Of a stretch of 64,000 nucleotides of DNA, positions 45,254 to 53,790 are shown one piece after another. A program made the translations under genes and the position numbers. Each line of letters starts with the position of its first letter. Within the stretch, counting starts at the first letter, position 1. This DNA is from Candidatus Regiella endosymbiont of Tuberolachnus salignus. GTDB lineage: Bacteria; Pseudomonadota; Gammaproteobacteria; Enterobacterales; Enterobacteriaceae. The stretch lies in assembly GCF_964020115.1 (NCBI RefSeq), contig NZ_OZ026542.1, positions 682,001 through 746,000 of the forward strand, in the 5' to 3' direction. The notes below the pieces were generated by a model, which worked only from the letters and a program-made list of their open reading frames with translations, ran no database searches and was not told the DNA's origin.

Positions 45254-45901
45254 ATGAGTATTGCGGATAGAGTTCGAAGCAGACGAACAGAATTGGGCCT
45301 TACTCAAAAAGATTTAGCCAAACGAGTCGATACTTCTCAACAAGCTATTGAACAATTGGAAAATGGTAAAACAAAAAGACCACGCTATCTTCCTGAGCTT
45401 GCTAACGCTCTGAATTGTCAACTTTATTGGTTATTAAACGGGGGCGAGCATAAAGACGAACCTAACAACGTTGCCTATATCACTCCTCATAAGCGAACAA
45501 AAGTTTATCCATTGATCAGATGGGCACAAGCTCGTAATTGGAGTGAATCTATTGAACCTTATTATAATGTTTCTGAAATTGAAGAATGGCCAGAATCAGC
45601 GGCTCATGTCATGGGAGAAGCTTTTTGGCTACGTGTCAAAGGGGATTCTATGACATCACTTATCGGTGTGAGTGTGTCAGAAAATACACTTATTCTTGTC
45701 GATACAGGCCGTGAGGTTAAAGATGGAAATTTAGTTATTGCAAAGTTAACTGATGCCAATGAAGCAACGTTCAAGAAATACATCATTGACGCAGGAAAAA
45801 ATTACCTAAAACCATTAAACCCAAGCTATCCACTCATCCCCATCAATGGTAATTGTCAGATCATCGGCGTAGTAATCGAGGCAAAAATGCGACTTATTTA
45901 A
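45254..45901 (+). CDS. CI-like repressor with S24 peptidase domain
   Basis: 215 aa. N-terminal HTH ([20 protein letters not shown]) and a LexA/UmuD-like S24 domain with catalytic Ser132 (VKGDSMTS) and Lys164 (LVIAKLTD). The usual Ala-Gly self-cleavage bond appears as Ala93-Arg94 (WAQARNW), so RecA-stimulated cleavage may be weak or absent. It would hold the prophage silent by binding the intergenic operators. The final codons lie in a 43-bp repeat shared with 39601-39643. Confidence 0.88.
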   Translation: MSIADRVRSRRTELGLTQKDLAKRVDTSQQAIEQLENGKTKRPRYLPELANALNCQLYWLLNGGEHKDEPNNVAYITPHKRTKVYPLIRWAQARNWSESIEPYYNVSEIEEWPESAAHVMGEAFWLRVKGDSMTSLIGVSVSENTLILVDTGREVKDGNLVIAKLTDANEATFKKYIIDAGKNYLKPLNPSYPLIPINGNCQIIGVVIEAKMRLI

Positions 45902-45934
45902 CAGTTTGCGCGAAATTCTCCGTCCATAGCTAGC
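45892..45934. repeat. 43-bp inverted-repeat arm
   Basis: Exact reverse complement of 39601-39643 (shared segment contains ATTTCGCGCAAACTG). It spans the cI stop codon and 30 bp beyond, and lies 47 bp before the second tnpB remnant. Partner arms are 6.2 kb apart. Confidence 0.8.
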
Positions 45935-45980
45935 TGATTACCTAATAGCCAATGCAGTCTCTCTACGGCTATCCGCCTCA

Positions 45981-46520
45981 TTGTTAGGAATGAAACCTAT
46001 AATTGTTACCTGTTGTGGCAATCAAATTGTAAACAGTAAAGCGGGTGACGACACAATTGTTCAGGATGTTAGATTCGTGCCAACAGGCAATGCATTCTTC
46101 GTTGAGTTGGTTTATAAGTTCAAGTCAATGCCTAAAGTCTTGCTGAATAAGAGCAATGCTTTAGGCATCAATAATCTTGCCACCCTTATTTCAAACCAGC
46201 CAGCTGTTCAACCTGTTCTGGTTAACGGGAAGATGATTAAATCAGTTAAACGATTATGCTGGATAAATGATTATCTCCACAAGGTGAGTCGTTTCATTAT
46301 CAATTACGCTTTGATGGCCGACGCAGGAACCCTTGTTATTGGTCACAACTTCGAATGGAAAAAATCCATTAACATCGGCAAGCTGAATAACCAAAAATTT
46401 GTCAGCATTCCTCATGCCAGGCTTATCGAGATGATTCACTATAAAGCCGATGAAACCGGGCTCACTGTGATTGTAAAAGAGGAAAGTTACATCAGCAAAG
46501 ATAGCCACAGCTCAGATTAG
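45981..46520 (+). pseudogene. tnpB: TnpB remnant, second copy
   Basis: VPTGNAFFVELVYKFKS, then NALGINNLATL where RuvC-I normally has an Asp just before (IDLGxxNL), so that catalytic residue is lost. Then VLVNGKMIKSVKR, HKVSRFIINYALMADAGTLV, and truncation at EESYISKDSHSSD. N-terminus, zinc finger and RuvC-III are missing. Almost identical to 36290-36930 over the shared part. Confidence 0.85.
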
Positions 46521-46532
46521 GTTATGAGCCCG

Positions 46533-46721
46533 TCACGCTAAAGAAAAAATTCTATGGTCAATAAACTTCTGGCTTGGTTTAATTAAAATTTCAATGTCAT
46601 AGCCTAACCGATTTAGGCATTGCATCAGACTTTTCTGACATGTTAGAGAGTTTGCTATTTCCTGCTTCAATCTAGGATCTAGCCCTAATTTTTCAATAGA
46701 GCAAATAATCTGTTTTAATAT
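46533..46721 (-). pseudogene. Possible XRE-antitoxin-like C-terminal fragment
   Basis: Open frame of 62 codons after an in-frame TGA: ..IEKLGLDPRLKQEIANSL and CLNRLGYDIEILIKPSQK. LGYDIEI.IKP is the typical end of HigA-like XRE antitoxins. AAGGAGG precedes the frame but no ATG/GTG/TTG follows, so it is probably decayed. Confidence 0.4.
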
Positions 46722-47030
46722 CCTCCTTCAGCTTATATCAGTTTTTTGTGTCTGAAGATTTCCACTGAGTTCACCTTCCCACAAAATTTTTTTCAATTGA
46801 ATTTTCTTTCAAATACAAAAAATAAGTTTTTAATTTCACTTTAAACAAAATTAATTGTTTACTAATGTACAATATTGTTTGTATATTATTTCTGCGACTC
46901 ATTTAAGATTACAACTAACGCCACCAGGCAAGACAGCCCAAGAAGTAGCAGCCTGACCCGGCGCCCCTGTGAAAACGGGGACAAGTCGTGAATTAGATTT
47001 AGGCAGGAGCCACTAAGCAGCACGCATTGG
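46722..47030. promoter_or_regulatory. AT-rich upstream region with hairpin
   Basis: Strongly AT-rich (46800-46890: AAACAAAATTAATTGTTTAC), a likely promoter area, followed by GC-richer transcribed-looking sequence with CCCCTGTGAAAACGGGG (46964-46980) as a stem-loop. It precedes the small membrane protein at 47031. A reverse frame across 46886-47101 has no support. Confidence 0.4.
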
Positions 47031-47222
47031 GTGAGCGATGTAATCACCCCCAGCCTCGATGAGAGACCGACTGGCAAAGAGTTCTTTAGGAAGGAAGTCA
47101 TCTTTTACTTTATCGTCGTTGCATTAGCAACGACTTTAACAATGTTTGTTAATGTCCATGCAAAAATCACCGGGATACCCATTCAAACCAGCCCGAAGCC
47201 TGGCGACCATGAAAGTAATTGA
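47031..47222 (+). CDS. Small single-pass membrane protein (GTG start)
   Basis: 63 aa: MSDVITPSLDERPTGKEFFR, then a transmembrane segment (about residues 25-43, IFYFIVVALATTLTMFV) and a short polar tail. GTG start without a strong ribosome site. Function unknown. First gene of the 47-50 kb regulatory island. Confidence 0.45.
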   Translation: MSDVITPSLDERPTGKEFFRKEVIFYFIVVALATTLTMFVNVHAKITGIPIQTSPKPGDHESN

Positions 47223-47252
47223 GAAAATTAAATAATTTGAGGAAAAAGTGAA

Positions 47253-47438
47253 ATGCAAGTAGAACAGAAAAATAGAGTCGAAAAAAAGAGTATTCTGGCA
47301 TCGGGTTAAAACAGAGCCAGTGCGACTGCTCTAGATATTACAAGTATGTTAGGAGATGACTATCAAATGCCGTATGCGGCGACATGTATCCAGTCTTGCA
47401 TCGCTTCTGTCAAGGCAAGTCGCCTCGGACAGGGATAA
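47253..47438 (+). pseudogene. Small gene with internal stop
   Basis: ATG 47253 with GAGG upstream reads MQVEQKNRVEKKSILASG, TAA at 47307, then continues in frame as ASATALDITSMLGDDYQMPY.. to TAA 47436. The two parts look like one 61-residue protein with two Cys near the end. Unrecognised. Confidence 0.35.
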
Positions 47439-47639
47439 GTGATTGGCAATGGAAAATGTTCTCCCCTTAATTTTTTCATTAAATATATAGAGTTATTGCC
47501 TAATAGTAAAATAAGCGGCCTGTTATAGTAATAAATTGAATTTCAAGCCATTCTGACACGAGTTTCGCACTATAAATAACGGAGAAAAAATATGGCCTAA
47601 CAATCCAATATTAATTAATTTTAGATAGCGCTAACAGAG

Positions 47640-47693
47640 ATGGTCGCGAGCCACCCCTGTCAGCTAACCACCACAACCTGACTGGAGGCTGCT
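47640..47693 (+). promoter_or_regulatory. Conserved leader of HTH module 1
   Basis: CCACCCCTGTCAGCTAACCA CC, then AACCTGACT and GGAGGCTGCT before ATG 47694. The same leader (CCACCCCTATCAGCTAACCA, ..GGGAGGCTGCC) precedes the paralogous gene at 49881, so it was duplicated with the gene or is under selection, for example for translational control. Confidence 0.5.
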
Positions 47694-47990
47694 ATGGCTA
47701 TAGTCGATATTACTCAATTTTCTGAATTTCGGGAAGTCTTTCCTGAATTAACCCCTGTCCAATTTGAAACCGCGATGCTTTTTGCGTTAGGCATATCGCA
47801 AAAAGACATCGCAGCGTTGCGGTCAGTGTCATATCCCGTGGTAAACGCGACGTTGGAAGAGATAAAAATCAAACTTAATTTCTATTCACTCAACAGCTTG
47901 TTGGCGGTATTTCAAGTGCGTCTTGTGTTTTTTGCGTTACGGGGATGTGTTCTACAAAGAAAGAATGAGAGGAAGATAACCGGCCGTTAA
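47694..47990 (+). CDS. Short LuxR-type HTH regulator, paralogue 1
   Basis: 98 aa. ITQFSEFREVFPELTPVQFE, then TAMLFALGISQKDIAALRSV and a recognition-helix region SYPVVNATLEEIKIKL: a LuxR/GerE-type HTH with almost no extra domain. About 70 percent identical to 49881-50135 through the HTH. The recognition-helix residues differ (PVVNATLEE against SAVKKTLFQ), implying different targets. GGAGG ribosome site. The C-terminus is longer and basic (RKNERKITGR). Confidence 0.75.
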   Translation: MAIVDITQFSEFREVFPELTPVQFETAMLFALGISQKDIAALRSVSYPVVNATLEEIKIKLNFYSLNSLLAVFQVRLVFFALRGCVLQRKNERKITGR

Positions 47991-48015
47991 AATAGATAAC
48001 ACAAAATGGTATACC

Positions 48016-48053
48016 AGAAGACCCAAGGTCACCCTTCAAGCTTTGGGTCTTCT
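48016..48053 (+). terminator. Hairpin after HTH module 1
   Basis: AGAAGACCCAA (48016-48026) pairs with TTGGGTCTTCT (48043-48053), 11 perfect base pairs, 25 bp after the HTH stop. There is no T-run, so it may attenuate rather than terminate. Confidence 0.5.
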
Positions 48054-48187
48054 CAAAACACACTCCGCGCCTTATCACAAAAATAAAAAATAAGATACCC
48101 TGTATATTTCAGGTAACGCCCTTCTTTTTTTTGATTAATAATTCACGTTCACTAAGTAATTCACCCTCTTTATTTGAGGAAATCATT

Positions 48188-48301
48188 GTGATAAATAAAT
48201 CCATTGTTGTTGATATAATGTTATGGGCAACCGAACTTTATCTAATTCTTGATAGCGTTGATTATCCACAAAAGTCGTTCCTAAAAAATGAAAACGGATA
48301 A
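48188..48301 (+). CDS. Small membrane peptide, paralogue 1
   Basis: 37 aa from GTG 48188 (GAGG upstream): MINKSIVVDIMLWATELYLI.. . It shares the start (M/V-I/N-x-SIVVDIxLW) and position after an HTH gene with the 32-aa peptide at 50205. The last 14 nt overlap the start of the PAS-LuxR gene. The hydrophobic core is interrupted, so this copy may be drifting. Confidence 0.5.
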   Translation: MINKSIVVDIMLWATELYLILDSVDYPQKSFLKNENG

Positions 48302-49010
48302 TAACGTACAATATACGGCGGATGAGATATCAAAACAGCTGATATTGCTGTGCGAAAGTAGCACGAACCCCTGGGGCATTAAGGATAATGAATCACGCTA
48401 CTTGTATGCGAATAAAGCCTGGTTTGAACTGTTGAATCTTCCCGCTAATTTTAGGCTCAAGGGTCGATTGGACAGCGATATTCCGCATGCTAGCGCAAAG
48501 TTTGCCTGTTATTTTCAGGAGCATGACCGCCAAGTCCGTGAAACGCAACAAAGTCTCTCTTCACTGAATATTTATCCCTATGGGCGTAAGCAAATAGTTC
48601 AACCTTATATTTGTGAAAAATTCCCGCTTTATAATGAAAAGGGGAAATGTATAGGAATTATTTTTCACAGCAGAAAATGCGCCTTCTTTTCTGCGCTGCA
48701 ATGTATTAATGGAGAACTACCTAATTTACCGGTTTTTCATTCAACAAAGAAATTGTTTTCTAAAAAAGAACTTGAGGTGATATTTTTTGCTTTATATTCT
48801 CTGAGTGCTAAAGAGATAGCCAAAAAACTACATCTTTCTCACCGAACCATAGAAAACACATTACAAAAAATATATCGAAAAGCAGGAATAAATTGTCTAA
48901 ATCAATTAATAACATTTTGCAAAATAAAAGGATTAGATAACTACATCCCACCTCAACGTCTCCCTATAGGCAGTCAACTGATTGACGTGGGTGTTAAATT
49001 TCTATTCTAA
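48288..49010 (+). CDS. PAS-LuxR transcriptional regulator
   Basis: 240 aa. N-terminal PAS-like sensor (SSTNPWGIKDNESRYLYANK, AWFELLNLP; about residues 25-135) and C-terminal LuxR HTH (LFSKKELEVIFFALYSLSAK, EIAKKLHLSHRTIENTLQKI; about 160-225). A PAS+HTH layout like TraJ-type and other enterobacterial regulators; the ligand is unknown. It overlaps the small peptide gene, so the two may be co-translated. Intact. Confidence 0.8.
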   Translation: MKTDNNVQYTADEISKQLILLCESSTNPWGIKDNESRYLYANKAWFELLNLPANFRLKGRLDSDIPHASAKFACYFQEHDRQVRETQQSLSSLNIYPYGRKQIVQPYICEKFPLYNEKGKCIGIIFHSRKCAFFSALQCINGELPNLPVFHSTKKLFSKKELEVIFFALYSLSAKEIAKKLHLSHRTIENTLQKIYRKAGINCLNQLITFCKIKGLDNYIPPQRLPIGSQLIDVGVKFLF

Positions 49011-49402
49011 AGGTGGGTACTGGATATTCTCGATAAAGAAGTGGGTAACCCCCAATTCAACCTAAAGCCGAACTACTCGGCAACAACGGTGTGAGCAATC
49101 TCTCGAGGATGAGTAACAGCTTCAAAAATACCTTAATCGCCTATATACCCTTCGCCTTTGAAGCCGCCGCGTTGTTGGCTGCGGGTGTTCGCCGAATCAC
49201 GTAGTATGTCTACGCTCATCGGTCTCACACCCTGGCCGCCTAGCGGCAACTTCAAAGACGGAGGGTATACACATTTGATTTTACCGACCAAGACCTTTCA
49301 ATTTTATGGCGTTCTTTTGTGTTATCTCATAGCGTAAACTGATATTTCTCTGTCATACCGTAATAGATACCCTAGCAGGTGTTGTCAACGCTACTTTATA
49401 TT
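49011..49402. other. Repeat-filled gap after the PAS-LuxR gene
   Basis: 49144-49270 is a 127-bp imperfect palindrome (TATACCCTTCGCCTTTGAAG .. CTTCAAAGACGGAGGGTATA), resembling the long palindromic intergenic repeats of enterobacteria. 49294-49378 is an inverted copy of 53965-54048. TGTCAACGCTACTTTA at 49383 is a solo IS21 end. No coding sequence. Confidence 0.6.
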
Positions 49403-49662
49403 GGGCTCTTCCGTAAATAATGTTGGATTAAAGAAACAGTTCAACTCGCCGGTCACTGAAAAATAATGGGCGATCTTCGCTCTTCGAGGTAGAGCAAGTA
49501 ATTTTTGAGAATGATCATTTTCAATAGATAAAAAGTCAGAAAATGATTTATATCTCAGTTAGCTACAGTGTTCAGTAACAACATTAGCGCTGATACAGAA
49601 ACTGACTCTGTTGAACGTCCCTTTGACTTGGGTGCTTCAGGGGCGATTCTCGTGGATAACCC
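49403..49662. repeat. 260-bp perfect inverted repeat, left arm
   Basis: By eye identical to the reverse complement of 50278-50537. Begins with the MITE-B terminus GGGCTCTTCCGTAAATAATG and ends with the inverted 3' end of the small-peptide gene (GATTCTCGTGGATAACCC). The arms enclose 615 bp containing HTH paralogue 2. Confidence 0.9.
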
Positions 49663-49880
49663 GTATCACCAATAACTAAATAAAACAATAAGTCAACTAC
49701 CAAAGCGGCCAATCAAAAAAAACCGCTGTATCACATCATAACTCAATGGAGAAATGAGCTGAGAATAGCTCAATGAGCAGTGGTGACACAACCTCAGCCT
49801 GTGTGGATATCAATAAATGTTAATTAGCACTACAAACCACCCCTATCAGCTAACCACCATAACCTTCACGGGAGGCTGCC

Positions 49881-50135
49881 ATGGCTGCTTTCGATATGAC
49901 TCAATTTTCTGAATTTCGGGAAATCTTTCCTGAACTCACCCCCGTCCAGTTTGAAACCGCGATGCTTTTTGCTTTGGGAATATCCCAGAAAGACATTGCA
50001 GCGTTGCGGTCAGTGTCATACTCGGCAGTAAAAAAGACGCTTTTTCAGACAAAGAATAAATTTGAGCCGCATTCGCTCTATCGTCTTTCTACTGTGTTCC
50101 ATGTACGTTTTGTACTTTTCGTATTACAGGGGTAA
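49881..50135 (+). CDS. Short LuxR-type HTH regulator, paralogue 2
   Basis: 84 aa: MTQFSEFREIFPELTPVQFE, then the HTH GISQKDIAALRSVSYSAVKK TL. The same first 50 residues as 47694-47990 with few changes, but a different recognition region and a shorter C-terminus. GGGAGG ribosome site and the conserved leader upstream. It lies wholly inside the 615-bp segment flanked by the 260-bp inverted repeats. Confidence 0.75.
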   Translation: MAAFDMTQFSEFREIFPELTPVQFETAMLFALGISQKDIAALRSVSYSAVKKTLFQTKNKFEPHSLYRLSTVFHVRFVLFVLQG

Positions 50136-50204
50136 GACCGCGCCAATAGGAACGACAGCACCTTTATCACGAAATACACATCACTCACTTTGGGAGACAT
50201 TGTG

Positions 50205-50303
50205 ATGAATGAATCCATTGTTGTTGATATAATATTATGGGTAGTTGACTTATTGTTTTATTTAGTTATGGTGATATGGGTTATCCACGAGAATCGCCCC
50301 TGA
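50205..50303 (+). CDS. Small membrane peptide, paralogue 2
   Basis: 32 aa: MNESIVVDIILWVVDLLFYL.. to HENRP, one transmembrane helix over most of its length. GGGAG upstream of the GTG/ATG. Paralogue of 48188-48301, also about 70-200 bp behind an HTH gene. Its final 26 bp fall inside the right arm of the inverted repeat, so inversion of the segment would leave the coding sequence whole. Confidence 0.55.
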   Translation: MNESIVVDIILWVVDLLFYLVMVIWVIHENRP

Positions 50304-50537
50304 AGCACCCAAGTCAAAGGGACGTTCAACAGAGTCAGTTTCTGTATCAGCGCTAATGTTGTTACTGAACACTGTAGCTAACTGAGATATAAATCATTTT
50401 CTGACTTTTTATCTATTGAAAATGATCATTCTCAAAAATTACTTGCTCTACCTCGAAGAGCGAAGATCGCCCATTATTTTTCAGTGACCGGCGAGTTGAA
50501 CTGTTTCTTTAATCCAACATTATTTACGGAAGAGCCC
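50278..50537. repeat. 260-bp perfect inverted repeat, right arm
   Basis: Reverse complement of 49403-49662. It includes the 3' end of the small-peptide gene and a MITE-B copy ending at ..GGAAGAGCCC (50537). Confidence 0.9.
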
Positions 50538-50599
50538 TTTTAATCATTAGCACTGACAACATCCCAACCATGGAAACGAAACTATAGAAATAGCAGCAA

Positions 50600-51879
50600 A
50601 AGCTAGGTGTAACACAGAACTTAGATTTACATCGCTCTGTCACCACATAACACGTGAAAGGGTGTGGGGAAGTCTAAAACACACCGCTAAGAATAGCACG
50701 GCGGGAGTATAGATGGTGTAAATGTAAAAGAAGCGAGGGGGAGACTTTTCAAGACTGGATAGGGTGCATGCTTCAAGCAGTACATCGTAAAGGCTACAAG
50801 GCTCCGCCTGTCAGGCGAGTTTGAGTCCCTAAACCGGGAAAACCTGAAAAGCGTCCGATAGGGGTTCCCTGTATTGCTGATCGCGCCTTGCAAAGGAGTG
50901 TTGTTGAAGTTCTACCACCGTATGAGCAAGATTTCTTACCTTGTTCATACGGTGGTAGAGCAAGACTAAGCGCGCATCATGCCCTATCAAAACTTAATGA
51001 AGTCATAGCAGGGAAGAAAGTAAGATGGGTTTTAGAAGCCGATCTGAACAGCTTCTTTTGTAGTTTAGACCACGGATGGATACTAAGATTTGTGAAACAC
51101 CGAATAGGGGATCCGAGGATAATAAACCTTATCCAGAGATGACTCAAAGCAGGTGTCCTAGAAGATGAAGAATTGTAAACAACGAAGTTGGGCACACCCC
51201 AGGGTGGATCAATCAGCGTATTACTAAGCAATATATACCTACACTATGTCCTTGACCTCTGGTTTGAGAAAGTTGTTAAACCTAGATTAAAAGGCGAGTG
51301 TTATCTAATACGCTATAATTGATGGCTTTGTAGTATGTTTTCAATATCGTGCAGATGCATTGCAATTTCAAGCAGTACTGGCCAAACGACTTGGTAAGTT
51401 TGGGTTGTTACTAGAGCCAAGTAAAACGCGATTAGTAGAGTTTGGACGATTTGCGCAGAAGCACGCAAAGGAGCGGAATAAGAAAATAAAAACGATCTAT
51501 TTTCTAGGTTTCACGCACTACTGTAGCCGAAGGAGAAGAGTAGACTAAAACGTAGCTTAAGTAAGTTACGTGAACTAATGCGTCGCATACGGCACTATAA
51601 AATCCAAGAACAAGCCAAAGCAATGCCTATTATGGCCTTGGGGGGAATCATAGATCCTTATGGAAAGTCTATCGATATACTACAAGGTACTGGCATAAAA
51701 TGCTTTGTAGCTGAAGTTGGAAAGGGTATATAACGTGGGAAAAGTTCCGTTTACTCATCACGAAATATACTCCTCTACAGTTGCCAAAGCTAAGGCTATC
51801 CTTTGCAGAAATGCAGAAGTTAGTTACGCTGTGAATCAAATCTCGAACAGCGTAGTGCGGGAAAACCGCATGCTGCGTT
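50600..51879 (+). mobile_element. Group II intron 1, degenerate
   Basis: Contains a broken reverse transcriptase frame and, at 51849-51879, a domain V (AGCGTAGTGCGGGAAAACCG CATGCTGCG, GAAA loop) directly followed by the GTGCG start of intron 2. The 5' boundary is unclear (GTGCATGC at 50764 is too internal). Domain VI would lie beyond intron 2. Confidence 0.7.
50735..51830 (+). pseudogene. Reverse transcriptase of intron 1, broken
   Basis: [80 protein letters not shown] and KTIYFLGFTHYCSRRRR follow the RT and thumb order, and a maturase-like end (GYITWEKFRLLITKY) closes it. It has stops after LIQR and near 51320, and the catalytic YADD is reduced to an IDGF-like sequence. It is a different RT class from intron 2. 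Confidence 0.8.
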
Positions 51880-53790
51880 GTGCGTCCAGCAAAGGCTGGT
51901 ACATTCAGCAGGAGATAGACCTGCCAGGGTAAAAGTCGGCGCCCTGTAGCTTGGGTAGCAGCATGGCGGGAAACCAAGATGTTGAAGCCTACCGACAACC
52001 TTACCGTTAGGGTAAGTGCGAGATATCAGGCCGTAATACAAATGAACACAGAGGTGGCCCCGAAAGTGCGTAACCTCGAAGGCTGAGCCCGCAACGTAGG
52101 GGGCGAAAGCAGCATTGCTGAGCGAAATCGACTGAAACACTGAGCAACTTCGGCGGGGTGGTAGTGACGGCATGATATCAAGGATGTACGAAGCAACTGG
52201 AGAAGCCCTCCTCGTCCCAGTGAGAAAGCCACTGGAGCAAGGTAGATTCTATAACCGGTGAACCGGGAAGTGAATCGAAGACGAGAGGGTGGCGGAGGGG
52301 TGTGTAGTAGTGATGAAGCAAGGTAACGCTTGTGGAGCAAAGGCACCCTACTGACAATAATGCTTCTAACAACAAGGGAGGCAAGGGTTGTCATGATAAA
52401 AACAACCATTAATTTGCAAGACCTGAGAAGGAAGATATACATCAAAGCGAAGGCTGATAAATCTTGGCGATTTTGGGGTATCTATGTTCATGTTGGTAAG
52501 ATGGAAACGTTGCGTACCTCCTATAAGCTGGCGAAACAAAACAAGGGGGCACCAGGAGTAGATGGGGTGACCTTTGAAGAAATTGAGTCCGCAGGGGTAG
52601 ACAACTTTCTTGAATCCATCAGGAAGGATTTACTCTCCAAGACCTACTACCCACTGAGGAATCGGAAACGGGCGATACCGAAAGCTGGAGGGCAATCCAG
52701 GATGTTAAGTATTCCCACTATTCGAGACCGCGTAGTGCAAGGTGCAGTCAAACTCATTCTAGAAGCGATATTCGAGGCAGATTTCCAGCCGGGCTCTTTT
52801 GGTTATCGCCCCAAGCGAACGGCTGCTGAAGCAGTAGAACAGGTAACAGTAGCAGCTATCAAGAATATGACGCGAGTCATCGATGTCGATCTCAAATCGT
52901 ATTTTGACACCGTGCGCCACGATATTTTGTTAAGCAAAATAGCAACGCGCGTGAATGACAAAGAAGTCATGCGGCTACTCAAGCTGATACTGAAAGCAGG
53001 TGGGAAATGTGGGGTACCTCAAGGCGGTCCGTTGTCGCCATTACTGAGCAATATCTATCTCAATGAGGTAGATAAGATGCTTGAACGAGCAAAGGGGGTA
53101 ACGGGTACGGATGGATATCAGCATATTGCATACGCGAGATGGGCTGATGATCTTATCATAATGATCGACAGCTATAGAAAATGGGATTGGCTGGCAGCGG
53201 GTGTCTACAAACGACTGAAAGAAGAACTCATGAAGTTGGGAGTAACACTTAATTTAGAAAAGACACGACAAGTTGATCTGAAGCAAGATGAATCCTTCAG
53301 TTTTCTAGGGTTTGTTTTTAGAAGAACGAAAACAAAGCAAGGGAAATGGGGAATCATGAAAACACCGAAGATGGACGCGAGAACACGGCTTTTACAGAAA
53401 TTAAAAGCGGTGTTCAGAGGCCATCAGTCTCAACCGATTGATCGGGTCATTTATCTCATCAATCCGATACTCAGAGGCTGGGTGAATTATTATAGGATCG
53501 GTAATTCAAGTCGATGTTTTACCTACGTTAAAGATTGGGTAGAAAAGAAAGCGAGACGTCATTTAATGAAGGCACGTCGACGGCAAGGCTTCGGCTGGGG
53601 GAGATGGAGTAGGGAAGGGTTTTATCAAAAATTAGGTTTATATTCAGACTATAAGATTAGATATTACCCAGTACCGAAAGTGTCGCCAGCCAGATAGGTC
53701 ACATAAGCTTTGGTATGAAGTTGTCAGGTAAGCGTAGTGCGGGAAAACCGCATGCTGCGTTTGACGAGGCGGGCGATGGAAACGGGAGCA
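51880..53790 (+). mobile_element. Group II intron 2, apparently complete
   Basis: Starts GTGCGTCCAG at 51880, the group II 5' consensus. Domains I-III region 51890-52390, ORF in domain IV, then domain V at 53730-53761 (AGCGTAGTGCGGGAAAACCG..). The 3' end is within the following tandem repeat and not exactly placed. It interrupts intron 1 at its domain V. Confidence 0.75.
52393..53697 (+). CDS. ltrA: Group II intron reverse transcriptase/maturase (intron 2)
   Basis: 434 aa from ATG 52393 (GGGAGG upstream; 21 further codons upstream are open but in the ribozyme). Near identical to 31007-32311. RT blocks NKGAPGVDGVTFEEIE, RDRVVQGAVKLILEAIFEAD, VIDVDLKSYFDTVRH, GVPQGGPLSPLLSNIYLNEV, ARWADDLIIM, then the maturase segment NPILRGWVNYYRIGNSSRCF. 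No HNH domain. It should splice and retrotranspose its host intron. Confidence 0.93.
   Translation: MIKTTINLQDLRRKIYIKAKADKSWRFWGIYVHVGKMETLRTSYKLAKQNKGAPGVDGVTFEEIESAGVDNFLESIRKDLLSKTYYPLRNRKRAIPKAGGQSRMLSIPTIRDRVVQGAVKLILEAIFEADFQPGSFGYRPKRTAAEAVEQVTVAAIKNMTRVIDVDLKSYFDTVRHDILLSKIATRVNDKEVMRLLKLILKAGGKCGVPQGGPLSPLLSNIYLNEVDKMLERAKGVTGTDGYQHIAYARWADDLIIMIDSYRKWDWLAAGVYKRLKEELMKLGVTLNLEKTRQVDLKQDESFSFLGFVFRRTKTKQGKWGIMKTPKMDARTRLLQKLKAVFRGHQSQPIDRVIYLINPILRGWVNYYRIGNSSRCFTYVKDWVEKKARRHLMKARRRQGFGWGRWSREGFYQKLGLYSDYKIRYYPVPKVSPAR

Noticed and set aside
46886-47101. 71-codon reverse frame with a hydrophobic end, considered as a Hok-like toxin
   Set aside because: No Hok sequence hallmarks, and it overlaps the leader and start of the better-supported forward membrane protein.
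48016-48053. Strong intrinsic terminator
   Set aside because: The stem is good but lacks a T-tract, so it is kept only as a hairpin of uncertain role.
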